Below are positions 12,001 through 21,774 of a stretch of 64,000 bases of DNA, piece by piece (within the stretch, counting starts at the first letter, position 1; every line of letters begins with the position of its first letter). The stretch is from contig JBBELK010000316.1 in assembly GCA_037783545.1 (NCBI GenBank), positions 62,001 through 126,000 on the forward strand, written 5' to 3'. The notes below the pieces were generated by a model that did not search any database, was not told where the DNA came from, and saw only the letters and a list, made by a program, of their open reading frames with translations. Source of the stretch: Henricia sp. BOLD:AAB3569 (Eukaryota; Echinodermata; Asteroidea; Spinulosida; Echinasteridae). The position numbers and the translations under genes were made by a program.

Positions 12001-15000
12001 GTGATATTATTTTTCGGCCGAGCATTTTGTTTGGATTTGAACATGATGTTATCCCATATTTGACATTAGTGAATGGGTTTCACAATCTTTCTATAAGATT
12101 TATATTTCGTGATACCAGATGAAAAAATCACCTTGATGCTCTGGACTTGCGTTGTGGGGTCGTCGATGAAACTCTCCGCTGCTATAATTTCAAGGCCCTC
12201 CCGGCTGGCTTTGCGGTGGAAATCGGCAAATGCCTGCAAGAAACTCATATTTGTAGAAATCCACCGATATCCATAGTACATGTATCTATAAAATGATATT
12301 TCTAGAAGCCACTGACAATATCTATAATAGAAGCCACAGATATTTATAGAAGCACTTGATATCTATGAACGTCAATGACAACTGCAGAAGTCACGGATAT
12401 CTATAGATAGTATTCGAACACGTGCGAATACGCCATTTTGTAAGTCAAATAATTGTGGAAGTGATGTGCGTGCGCGTTGCGCGTGTCTCTAGTGGGCGTA
12501 GCGCGGTTTAGTTCACCAATGGGAGCCTTCGTACAGAGCGTTACGCGTGCTATGGACACACGCGGCGCGCGCGCGCATTGCTTCCGCAGTGGCGCGGCGT
12601 TGTTTGACACACAACATGACGTCATGAGAAAGCTATCAATAGAACCATTGATAATATCCACATGTATAAGCCACTAAATAATATAGCATGACACTGGTAT
12701 CTATGGGAACCACTAACATCTACCGAAAGTCAATGATATCTATATGAGCCATAGAAGACACTGATATCGATAGAGGTCACCAATATCTATAGAAGTTACT
12801 GATATCTATGTATGCCACTGGTATCTATAAAACGTCACTGATATCTATCGAAGTCCCTATCTATAAAAGTCAAATGTATCTATAGAACCCTCTGCTATTT
12901 ATAGAAGGCAATTATACCTACTGAAAGTCACTGATATCTATCGTAATCCACTGATATCTATAACAACCACTGATATCTATAGAAACCACTAATATGTATA
13001 GAACCTACGTATATTTCTAGAAGCAAGTGATATCTCTAGAAGCCATTCATATCTATAACAGAAGCCATCAATATCTATAGAAGACACTGGTATTCATATA
13101 AGACACTGATATCTATCAAATGTCACTGATATCTGTAGAAGCCTCTGATAATACATATATATATAACAAAAGCCACTGATGTCTACAGAAGGCACTGGTA
13201 TCTATATTAGAAGACACTGGTATTTATAGAAGTCACTGATATATTTAAGTCACAGATATCTATAGAAGCCACTGGTATCTATAGAAGCCTATACAAGTCG
13301 CTTATACCTATATTTATCAAAACTCACCGATATCTTTAGAAACTGCTGACAATATCTATAACAGAAGACACTAATATATATCGAAGGAACTGACATCTAT
13401 AGGAAACTGATATTTATAGAAGCCATGAAATTAATATAGAAGCTACTGATACCTATAAACGCCACTGATGTCTATAGAAGCCAGTGCTATATACAGAAGA
13501 CGCTAATACTTATAGAAGTAACTAGTATCTATATAGAAGCCCCAGATATCTATCAAAAGTCACTGATATCTTTAGTAGCCACTGATAACATCTATAACAA
13601 AAATCACTTGTATCTGTAGAAATCACTGGTATCTATAGAAGACACTAATATCTATATAAGCCCCAATATCTACAGAAGCCATTGATATCTATAGTGCCAA
13701 TTTATATGGGTCCCGCCATTTTGTCTTAACGCTATGGAAAAGGGCAAAATGGCGTCGCTCATATCGGTTATAACTTACCAAAGAAAAAAGTGCGACCGAC
13801 TGGTGAATGGTGGCCATTTTATTCCAGCCAAAAAGCCTAAACAGTGCAAGATAGGCGACATTCGACGCGGATTGTGGCGGGGACAATCGGAAAAACAGCG
13901 GGTACAGGGAACGCAAAGACAGCTTGGGAGATGCCGCAGAGTAGGATATCTAACAAAATAACAAAATCAAGGTGAAATTGTCTTCCGAAACTGACGGCAA
14001 CGCGGAACATTGTAATTCTTACGAAATAGAACAAGACTATAAAGTTTACACAGTCAAGCATTCCTTCAAAATTTCCCATTGTAAAATGAAAATTCTTCTG
14101 GCCCCATTGAAACAAACATTTGAAACAAACATCTGTCCAATTTCTCAAACGTGTCTAGTCTTAACTAATTACCAGATGCTGTTTTGACAGTCCTCTATTT
14201 TATTTAGTTTTGAGTTTTCGGCCATTATTTTTAAACTCCACAAATGTCCCTTTTCAGGCGGAGCCACAAAACATGGCGAGTGCAAGTTTAAACTCGGATT
14301 TTCCAAGGTAAACCCATTGCCTGGCAGACAGACTGCGACAAGATATTTGACATCACTGGCTGAAAAAAAAAATACCATGAAACAACCAGACTCAAACCTG
14401 GATAAGGTTCCAGTAGTGTGACGCATGCGCAGTGGGCTCCGTAGCTATTGAGCAGCCTCCGCCAATAACCATGACTTTGGTAGTTGACGTGTTGTACAAT
14501 TCACTGTACATTGAGTTGGTAGCTTTTCCTCCGTCGCACTGCATGTATGGGGTGAAGGGAAAATGCGACTGGCTCTGCAAAAAGGCCATTAAAGGCAGAG
14601 GCTCGTCAGCAATGCGCGCGCGCCAAATTCATTCCACGAAATACGCAGCTCCATAGCAAAGGCATGGAGCTGCGTAATTCATGGCACAAATTTGGCGCGC
14701 GCGCATTGCTGACGAGCCTGTGCCTTTAATGGACTGCCACTATGGTGGAACGCAGCCATGGTTTCAATGGATGTCATTTTAAAATATAATAGCTACAAAC
14801 AAGGTCATTCTGGCATGTTACGTGATACATATGAGCAACACAAAACCAATCTACCGTGACAAATTATAAGCGTTGAGTATGGCCCTGAAGGGACTAAAAT
14901 TGACGTTAATAATCACGTGAAAATACATGTCCCGCTCTCTTAGACACATATTTTTCCTACAAATATTCACGTAAAAATTTACGTCCCGCACTCTGGGACA

Positions 15001-18000
15001 CATATTTTCCCATAAATAATTATGTACAAATTCACGTCCCGCGCTCTGGGATACATATTTTCCCACAAACTTCCCAAAATATATGTCCCAGAGAGCGGGA
15101 CGTGAATTTTCACTTGAATATTTACGTCAATTTTAGTCTCTTTAGGGCCACCATAGTATCGACATTCAAAACAATTACGAACAAACTCCCCCAACTTGAA
15201 AAAAATGCTGAGTAACTAAAAACGTCACAAGAAATTTTGGTAGAAAGGGATAGTTATACAGAACAAAATTGTAATCCAATTTCGGGAAAAGCATGGCAAT
15301 TGTCTCTTTTTAGCATATCTTGACAAATTGATTAAATTACATCAAAATGACTAATGTGCGCTTTCGTATCAACGTAAAAGATTAGCTTGTTTTTCTCAGG
15401 GGTTTGTAAGTAACGCGATTAGTAGAATGGAAGTACCATGAGATCTCAGAGTGTTGTATTGTATGCAGCAGCCCTTTTAGTCCAGTCAATCTAACAAATA
15501 TTTTGGCTCAACCCACCACTAATTGCAACATAATTTTTTAAGTGCTAGGCATTTCAGTAAAGTCTCCTGAACACCATACTAAAAGTCTACCAAAATATAA
15601 ACTCCTCAACGAAAGTTTGGAAATTATTTTCAGACATAAATTTCTCAGTCAATTGAAGATTTGTATAAACTGTGTTGGAAAACAGCGAAAAGCCCAGTCC
15701 ATCCCCTTTACAATGACACCAAATTTGTGGGAATTGAGTTCTTCATGGCCGAGTAGCTTTCCTTTGAATACTGGTAGGTCTTAATCAGAATATCTAGTGC
15801 TCAGTACAGCCTTTTTTGGTCAGCTTAAGAGGATTAGGTTTGCTTTGAACCCGGGTCTTTGAATAAGAAAGTTTCAGGGGGGTTACAGATGACAGGTGGT
15901 TGAACATGGATGAATGCACAGTGGATCTCAGTGTTGGTCACTGTTTCAAAGTGGTCATTTGGTGTCTCATCATGCCAAGAGTATCGGATGTAGAGAAGGC
16001 TCGTGCCATAGGGCAAATTGAAGCTGGTATACCCCAGAATCAAGTTGCAGCCACGTTTGGGGTAAGCCCTAGCGCTGTGTCAAAATGAAAAGCAAAGTTT
16101 CGTGAAACTGGTGATGTGAAAAATAGACCAAGAAGTGGGCGACCCAGGAAGACAACACCCCAGGAAGACAACACCCCAGGAAGACAGGTTCATCACCCTC
16201 ACTGCTCTTCGCAACCGGAGATTGTCTGCTAGAAATTTGCAAGCAAGATTTGCAGGACGGTATAGACGTCAGGTTTCTGATCAATTGATCAGGGACAGGC
16301 TACACAGAGCCAATCTGCGAGCAAGAAAACCTGCCAAGAAGCCAGCAATGACGGCCCTTCACCGTCAGACTCGTTCAAGGTGGTGTCGGCAACATCGACA
16401 GTGGTATTTGAACATGTGGGGGAATGTCATGTTTTCCGATGAGTCCAGATTTAGCTTGCGGAAGTTTGGAGGAGGCGTGGCGAACGTTTTGCTGACTGTT
16501 GCGTTGACAGAGTAACAGCTTTTCCTAATGGGGGCAGGTAATTTGCATATTATGCAAATTTGACACCTTTCCACCAAATATATTTTGGTAGACTTTTAGT
16601 ATGGTGTTCAGGAGACTTTACTGAAATGCATAGCACTTAAAAAAATTATGTTGCAATTAGTGATGGGTGTAACCCTAATTTGACTGGACTATTTGTGTTT
16701 CAATTTCGGATGATTCGCTGTTTAAAGGTAAGAAAGCACATATTTTATGAATAACTGTCAACCCGAAAACATTCCGAGTTTTCTCCAATTAATCTGTGCT
16801 TTTCATGCTGAGTTGCATTGCTTGGTGCGTTGTGTGTCGCCATTTTTGCAATGGCTTGTGAGGCAACAGTAACTAAGTGGGCGGGGTTAGTTGGGCTACC
16901 TCGAAACTATGAATTGCTCCATCCTTCGGAAGGGATGTAAAGCCGTTGTTTAAATGTATTGTGCAACGCACGTAAACGAGTAAGGGGATTTCTAGGGGTC
17001 TATGGCCACCAGCTGCCAATGGCGCCACCCACCGCCAATGGCGCCACCCACCTATGTATCTCAATGTTTAGGTGGAATACACTTAGCTTCGTGAAACCCA
17101 TTGTTATGTGCAGTGTATATTTATTTATTTTATAAAATTTCAGACTACGTCTTATATAGGATTGCGAGACAGACAAGAATTGCCCATTATAGAACTCACT
17201 TCCCAGATAAGATAATAAATGAATAAACATTAAAACAAATTTGAAAACGTTGAGAAATCAATACAAATATAAATATACTGACTTCATAAAATGAAGTCAG
17301 TATATATTTAAAAACAGAAGGCATGCAAGTACAGAAGATATTCTGCACGGAGACCAAGACGGGATATACAAATGTGGGATATGGGTTTTAACACCCTCGG
17401 GAGCTCATGGCACCCTCGACGTTGCCTCGGGTGTTAAAACTACATATCCCATACCACACCAGTCAACAATTGTTTATTGTATTATGAAAAACGGGGAATA
17501 TATGTGTAGTTAGGCAATAAAAATGCATGAATGTGATAAAAACAAGAAATCTAAAAGTATATTTTGTTGAAATATAAACACGGTTATATTCTAAGACGCT
17601 CAGTGGATCGCACATTGAAGTAAGTGGTTATTTAGCGAAGGTTTAGGGCCGCCGAAAGTTGTCAACATTTCCACTATTCTACAAAGTGTAGGAAGGGGGA
17701 AGGGGTGGGGGAGGGGTTGAGGGCCACGTAGGACTTTACATGCACTGTAAAATGTTGACATTTCACGGTAGACAAAAAATGTTGATAGGTAGTATTTCGG
17801 GGGCAGGGAACGGGTCTTGGAAAAACACTACGCTCTGTAGGACTGTGAAAATGTTGACAACTTTGGACAGCCCCTTAGAGGCCCATTGTACCAAATTTTG
17901 TTTTTCATATGAGTTGACAAGAAAAACCTAACTCAAAGTGTCGATAGCAATAATAACAAATACCACATGAATTTATTTCCGTCAAAAATGATATTTCATG

Positions 18001-18547
18001 TTGGAAATTGACAACCGACTGTTTTAGTATTCACTTGTACACAAAATCCTTATATAGATTTTCAAGGTTTTCTGAAGCACAGATGCATCTATGTAGTTAA
18101 AATTTCGTCAGGCTAGTTTACCGACATTCTTCCTTAGATATTTAACACTCTTATTCCACGAATCTGCAAAACGTTGTATCTGCTTGCGAATGATACATAG
18201 GGCCTTTAAAGAGGACTCTGAACAATGTTATTTGGTAATTTGTTCCAGTCGCTGGCGGTGCGGAATTCGTAGGAATGTGTATAATTAAATTTTAAGACAA
18301 GGTTACTTACCGCTGTGTCTGTTGGTATAAGTACAACCTCGTAACCAGGTAGGATGGAGGGATTTTCGTTGATGTCTTGAAGGGCTAAGTTGGTCGCCGG
18401 TAAACACGCCTGGGCCCCGGGCCAAACCCGGCCGGAAATTGGGTACAACCCCAGCAGGTAGAGTTTAGTAACGTTTAGTCCATGACAGGTACACAAAATC
18501 ACGCTTAGGAGTGACAAATTCAAAATTAGCAGCACGATTTTCGTCAT
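3088..18547 (-). CDS. Receptor B: GABA-B-type class C GPCR, 17 exons, 780 aa
   Basis: Metabotropic GABA-B-like receptor at the plasma membrane, expected to couple to G proteins. Exons (minus strand, 5' to 3'): 18311-18547, 14398-14538, 13779-13949, 12132-12233, 10427-10541, 9884-10032, 8930-9083, 8539-8633, 7713-7776, 7276-7368, 6434-6584, 6088-6220, 4914-5021, 4464-4586, 4076-4259, 3780-3928, 3088-3261. All introns are GT-AG, the phases close, and the total is 2343 nt with a TGA stop. Signal peptide at residues 1-23. The Venus-flytrap domain (about 25-415) keeps the family cysteines (CDGG, GCS, KVFC, SIDC) and QEAPFSYD, the region of the GABA-binding Glu of GABA-B1. 7TM spans exons 11-16, with VIKMSSPNINN after TM1, AWETRKVSIPALNDSKYIG in the third loop and FVPK after TM7. 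Exon 17 encodes a short coiled-coil tail (REIELLRQEVQRLKG). Identity of the class is near certain; ligand and GABA-B subtype are inference. Confidence 0.93.
3445..3580. mobile_element. Fold-back element
   Basis: CATGGAACCTGTTAGCACAA and TTGTTTAGCACAG on the left are answered on the right by CTAAACAAATGTTTGTGCTAACGGGTTCCATG. It lies in intron 16 of receptor B, and a loose partial copy of the end precedes it (3405-3425). Confidence 0.55.
3588..3675. mobile_element. Short fold-back MITE (GGCTGCATCC family), copy 1
   Basis: Arms TAGGCTGCATCCGGATT and TTTGGCTGTGGCT pair with AGCCACAGCCAAAGCCA and AATTTGGATCCAGCCTA. In intron 16 of receptor B. A second member is at 6601-6728. Confidence 0.6.
5863..5894. 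repeat. (AAT)n microsatellite
   Basis: About ten AAT units in intron 12 of receptor B. Similar short AAT runs are at 26759-26779 and 28016-28039 and probably mark the tails of SINE-like elements. Confidence 0.8.
6601..6728. mobile_element. Short fold-back MITE (GGCTGCATCC family), copy 2
   Basis: Same ends as 3588-3675 with a longer loop. It begins 17 nt upstream of receptor B exon 11 in the transcribed sense, so the branch-point region of intron 10 must lie within it. Confidence 0.6.
6776..6870. repeat. Dispersed repeat (GTTGCCAAGGTTACT family)
   Basis: Shares GTGTGTTGCCAAGGTTACT, ACCAGTGAACT, AATGGACGTTTCAGATT and CAGCGAATGTTTAGA with 18776-18905, 22083-22236, 46618-46745 and 48266-48350. 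No coding capacity; five copies in this window show an abundant family. Confidence 0.6.
6985..7228. mobile_element. Fold-back element (GGTGTCCC ends)
   Basis: Left TCTATAAATTATATAGGGGTCC and TTTGGTGTCCCCCGTTACA are inverted on the right as TGTAACGGGGGACACCAAA and GGACCCCTAATTTATAGAAAGA. In intron 10 of receptor B. The 53635-54076 element has related ends. Confidence 0.6.
9200..9565. repeat. Tandem array of GTCGAC palindromes
   Basis: About six imperfect units of 60-65 bp. Each carries AAGTCGACTTGGCGAGAT followed by a mirror half ending in GCCAAGTCGACTT, so each unit can fold alone or pair with neighbours. Located in intron 6 of receptor B, ending about 115 nt before the exon 7 acceptor. Confidence 0.7.
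10186..10352 (+). mobile_element. tRNA-derived SINE
   Basis: TAGCTCAATTGGTTGGGTG resembles an A box and GGTTAGAATCC a B box, 35 nt apart, followed by an unrelated body and an AT-rich tail. The acceptor arm is not paired, so it is not a tRNA gene. In intron 5 of receptor B, opposite in sense to the gene. Confidence 0.6.
10590..11520. repeat. Degenerate long tandem repeat in intron 4 of receptor B
   Basis: Blocks such as GGAGTCATTTCTGAGACATTTTC, CCTTAGAGCCCACAGATGATATTTCC and CATCCAGAAAATGAA recur in the same order near 10677, 10862, 11133 and 11432, spaced about 185-300 bp. Units have diverged and some are partly deleted. Confidence 0.6.
12280..13695. repeat. Minisatellite with 19-20 bp unit
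   Basis: Some 60-70 degenerate copies of ATCTATAGAAGCCACTGAT fill most of intron 3 of receptor B. A non-repeat block at about 12410-12660 (GC-rich, CpG-rich) interrupts it. Confidence 0.85.
14590..14738. mobile_element. Perfect-type fold-back MITE (TAAAGGCACAGG family), copy 1
   Basis: Almost entirely palindromic: arms begin TAAAGGCAGAGGCTCG and end CGAGCCTGTGCCTTTA, with GCGCGCGC and the pair GCAGCTCCAT / ATGGAGCTGC near the centre. Lies 51 nt upstream of receptor B exon 2 in the transcribed sense. Other copies: 46416-46554 and a half copy 61098-61195. Confidence 0.75.
14877..15160. mobile_element. Inverted-repeat element with internal tandem units
   Basis: TGGCCCTGAAGGGACTAAAATTGACGT at the left is inverted at the right as ACGTCAATTTTAGTCTC...GGGCCACCA. 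Between them are about three 62 bp units with CACGTCCCGCNCTCTGGGA, the last copy reversed. In intron 1 of receptor B. Confidence 0.6.
15511..16668 (+). mobile_element. Inactive Tc1/mariner transposon with long terminal inverted repeats
   Basis: Terminal inverted repeats of about 87 bp (15511-15597 and 16580-16668; CACTAATTGCAACATAATTTTTTAAGTGCTA at each end) enclose a broken Tc1-type transposase. At 1.16 kb it is shorter than a complete Tc1 element. It sits in intron 1 of receptor B. Confidence 0.85.
15972..16479 (+). pseudogene. Tc1-type transposase remnant
   Basis: Begins MPRVSDVEKARAIGQIEAG with the N-terminal helix-turn-helix, has an in-frame stop soon after (SAVSK then TGA), then a second DNA-binding half with the NRPRSGRPRK linker, and stops after MFSDESRFSL, which holds the second catalytic Asp of the DDE triad. 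The first Asp region and the final Asp/Glu region are missing or scrambled, so it cannot be active. Confidence 0.85.
17371..17450. repeat. Imperfect palindrome
   Basis: GGGATATGGGTTTTAACACC...GGTGTTAAAACTACATATCCCA, arms of about 25 nt, in intron 1 of receptor B. Could be a short MITE; no second copy was seen. Confidence 0.35.
17878..18200. repeat. Dispersed repeat (GAGTTGACAAGAAAAACC family)
   Basis: Shares GAGTTGACAAGAAAAACC, CTCAAAGTGT(T/C)GATAGCAAT and AAATACCAC in order with 19815-20050, 50783-51430 and 62322-62525. No coding capacity. A copy lies both before and after the receptor B promoter. Confidence 0.6.
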
Positions 18548-18594
18548 GGTGATGCGAAAACGACGAGTAATCCTGGAATAGTTTGTCTCGAGGC

Positions 18595-18602
18595 TTAATA
18601 TA
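18595..18602 (-). promoter_or_regulatory. Possible TATA box of receptor B
   Basis: Minus strand GCGGATATATTAAGCC, a TATATTAA match 48 nt before the ATG at 18547. The position parallels the TATA box of receptor A, but the match is weaker and the region is AT rich. Confidence 0.35.
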
Positions 18603-21600
18603 TCCGCTTAAATTCGCCACAATGCAAATAGTGATTGAGAAATGCGCGTGCGCAATAGACCGACTCCGAATTTACGCCCCGCCCCTAGAGCCCACTAACC
18701 AATCATTTTGAAGGACAGCAGTGCATCACGTAGTATACTAAAGCACTAAAGTAACTGTAAATGTCACCTTCAGTATATTGCCAAGGTTATGAGTCTACAC
18801 TAAAACCAGCGAACTGTGTCCCTGAGCTTCAGCAATGGACGTTTGAGAATACCAGCGAATGTTTAGAACGCAGCAACTGACATCACACTTTGGTAGAATG
18901 TGAGCACGGAAGTAATTTAATACCGGAACATAGTCGAGATTAAACATTTGTACTAAACAATGGGAAAAACTTTAGACGGCGAAACAAACTGTCATCTTTA
19001 CTTTACAAAACAATACGCGTTTTGAGAGAAAATAAAGCATTTGGCGTATTTTTAGTGGATTTTTATAAGAGATACTAATCTCTGTTGTGATTTGCGTCGG
19101 TGTTCATTTGAATGTATTTGAATCAAGCGTGAATTTCCTCAATGATTCCTTTGAAAAAGCCGTGCCGATGTGACAAAGAAGTATCAATGCATTTGTCCGT
19201 CTACACATGTTGTGCTGTTATTACTATAGAATAGTTCGTCTTTAACAAGCCCCGCAAAATTTAATTAGTCCTATACACGCTCCGGAAATTTATTTTATTT
19301 TATATTATAATTATAATATTATAATTTGTTTTAAATTCATATTTTTTGGCGGCACGCGAGTAGTTGAGACGCTTTTAAAGAAAGGTTTTTTTGTTATGCA
19401 TTTCTGACACAAGCAGATTTTTAATTCGTATACGTCACATCGATAAATATTAAATTACGTTTAGGCGTAGCATTGATCGAATGCAGTCCCTGCTTATATC
19501 TGCTTACTTTAAACTAAAATAACCAAATCATTTAATTTGGCGACTTTTGCTAAGAATAAAGATAAATTTTACTTTTGAAGTTAATTTCAATACAACATTA
19601 ATATTGAGCCAAACAGTTTGCCATGCACGTGTATTGCCACTAAAATAAAATCGCTGCCCTAATTAATAAAATTTCACAAACTAAATAACCACAGAATTTC
19701 TGCTCAGTATTGGAATTTACACAATCCATTGTAAAAATACACAACATTCTAAACATACGGCATTTCATGCTCCTTCGTTTCGCTCATTTGCATAGAAAGC
19801 AGTTTTCCTAAAAGGCCCACTGTATCATTTGCAATAACCCAATTTTGTTTTTCATGAGTTGACAAGAAAAACCGTACTCAAAGTGTTGATAGCAATGGTA
19901 ACAAACACCACGTCAATTTATTTCTGTCCAAAATGGTATTTCATGTTGGAAATTGACAACCGAAGGTGGTTTTTTTTTTACCATTCACTTACACAGAATC
20001 CATGTACATTTCAAGGTTTTCTGAAGCACTGATGCATCTAAATAGCTAAAAGCGACGCGCGTCAAATTTACGCGCGAAAAGGCTGTGTGAATTCACCCTT
20101 AAAGAAAGGGACAACACCTGCAAAGCGTTGCCTAACTCTGTACGCTTCATGGAAGTCGACATCTTTTGCAGTTCGGCGCTTGAATCCAAGAAAGCTTAAG
20201 TAAGGACACAACAGATTTTCACGCACTTCACGTTGTGTGCATGTCGGGAAACAAGGCATCAATCTTGACGTCATCATTCCTTTCAAAATTTCAAATATGG
20301 CGCAGCACATACTTGCGTTAGTTGCTGAGTTTATCATTAAAATTAATTTTGTTGCCGACGTTGACAAGATTCTCTGATTCTCATGAAGGTTTATGCACCA
20401 GGCAATACATCGGTAATATTTCTGATTAAATTCGTCGATAACTTCAAACAAGTGTTGTCCCTTCCTATAATATTTCTTCCCGAAATAGACATATTTACAT
20501 TTCTAATAGAGATAAATCTTTATTTGAAGAAAATACATCCCTATTTGGATCAATCAAACAACCAAAACTACATGTAGTATAAACTCAAGTGAAACAAAAA
20601 GTTATACTTGTTTATTTTCTACAAATGTAAAAAATTGTGTACTTGTGTAAACAAACTGTCTGGCCAAACAAAAACCTACGATCTAGTTCTAGGAGAATGT
20701 GCCTTTATTTTGCCCCAAAAAGTACCTTTAAAGTGTTGGTTACCAGTGTCGCTACAAGTTTGCACGAATTTTGCTAGTATATTTCCGAAGAACCTTTCAT
20801 CCACAAAAACATGTGCGCATGCCGAACCCCTTTTCACAAGAATTCCTGAGGTTTTCTTGTTTGAATGTTTAATAATAATAATATCAGAACATTTATAATG
20901 CGCAGAGTATCTAACATTGGATTAATATTCAAGATGGCGCTATTCAAGATGGCGCCATTCAATGGCGACAACTTCTCTTCAGCTCTGGTGTTTTTGCTAT
21001 TTCTTATCACTTCTTTTTGAGTGCAAATCACACATTTGTTTGTCTGTTAGCTGTATTGTTTTTATATGATGTATATAATGTTTGACCTCGAGGAACAATG
21101 TAATTACCGATTTAAATCGTTATTTATCGCTCCTGCCATCTGCGCTATTATAATAGCTAAAAGGTAAGACTTTAGACAACAAAAACTGTGATAAACAATT
21201 CATCTCACGTTTTGACGCACAGTAGGCCTATAATTCCACCGTTCCTATACCTGGCTTCGTCAGCTGAGCCAGTCACGGAAATCCTTGTACCTTTGAATTT
21301 ACGTCATTTTGCGCTGGTATTTCCATAGAGCTCAGTAACTGGTTTCTCATCTACTGCTGTTGATAGGTAGCGCCCTCTATCGATGGGCACTAGGCCACGC
21401 CCTCTTTAGGCTTATCTGCATCTCCCTGCAACGACAGGAAATTTACATAAAAACCACTGAGAACTGTTTGACACGCCTCTATCTCGCGAATGCTGCTGTA
21501 ACTATTCGCCACAGCACAGATACGACAGGCATGCCAAACAGACACGAGGAGTAGATCACCATGCACGGGCACACAGGATTTTCCTTGTTATGACATATAA

Positions 21601-21666
21601 ACCATGCATGTAAAAATGTTAGTTTGATGATAAAAACGCAAAATTAGGAGGGAAAAGAGTCATAAA
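18603..21666. other. Intergenic region between receptors A and B
   Basis: About 3 kb, AT rich, holding dispersed repeats (18776-18905 and 19815-20050) and a fragment of a GCGACGCGCGTC MITE (20050-20100). No convincing exon on either strand. Any shared control region for the two receptors would be expected here. Confidence 0.5.
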
Positions 21667-21672
21667 TTTATT
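21667..21672 (-). terminator. Candidate polyadenylation signal of receptor A
   Basis: AATAAA on the minus strand, about 105 nt after the TAG stop at 21775. It supports ending the last exon by read-through rather than by splicing at the donor-like GTAAGG. Confidence 0.45.
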
Positions 21673-21774
21673 TAGGAAAACCTTAAGCATTTTTAAAAGG
21701 GTCCCATACTGTTTTTACTAGGTTTAATGTACAGGTATTCCACCCGTTTTTCAACCAACCTAAGTGTCAGATTT

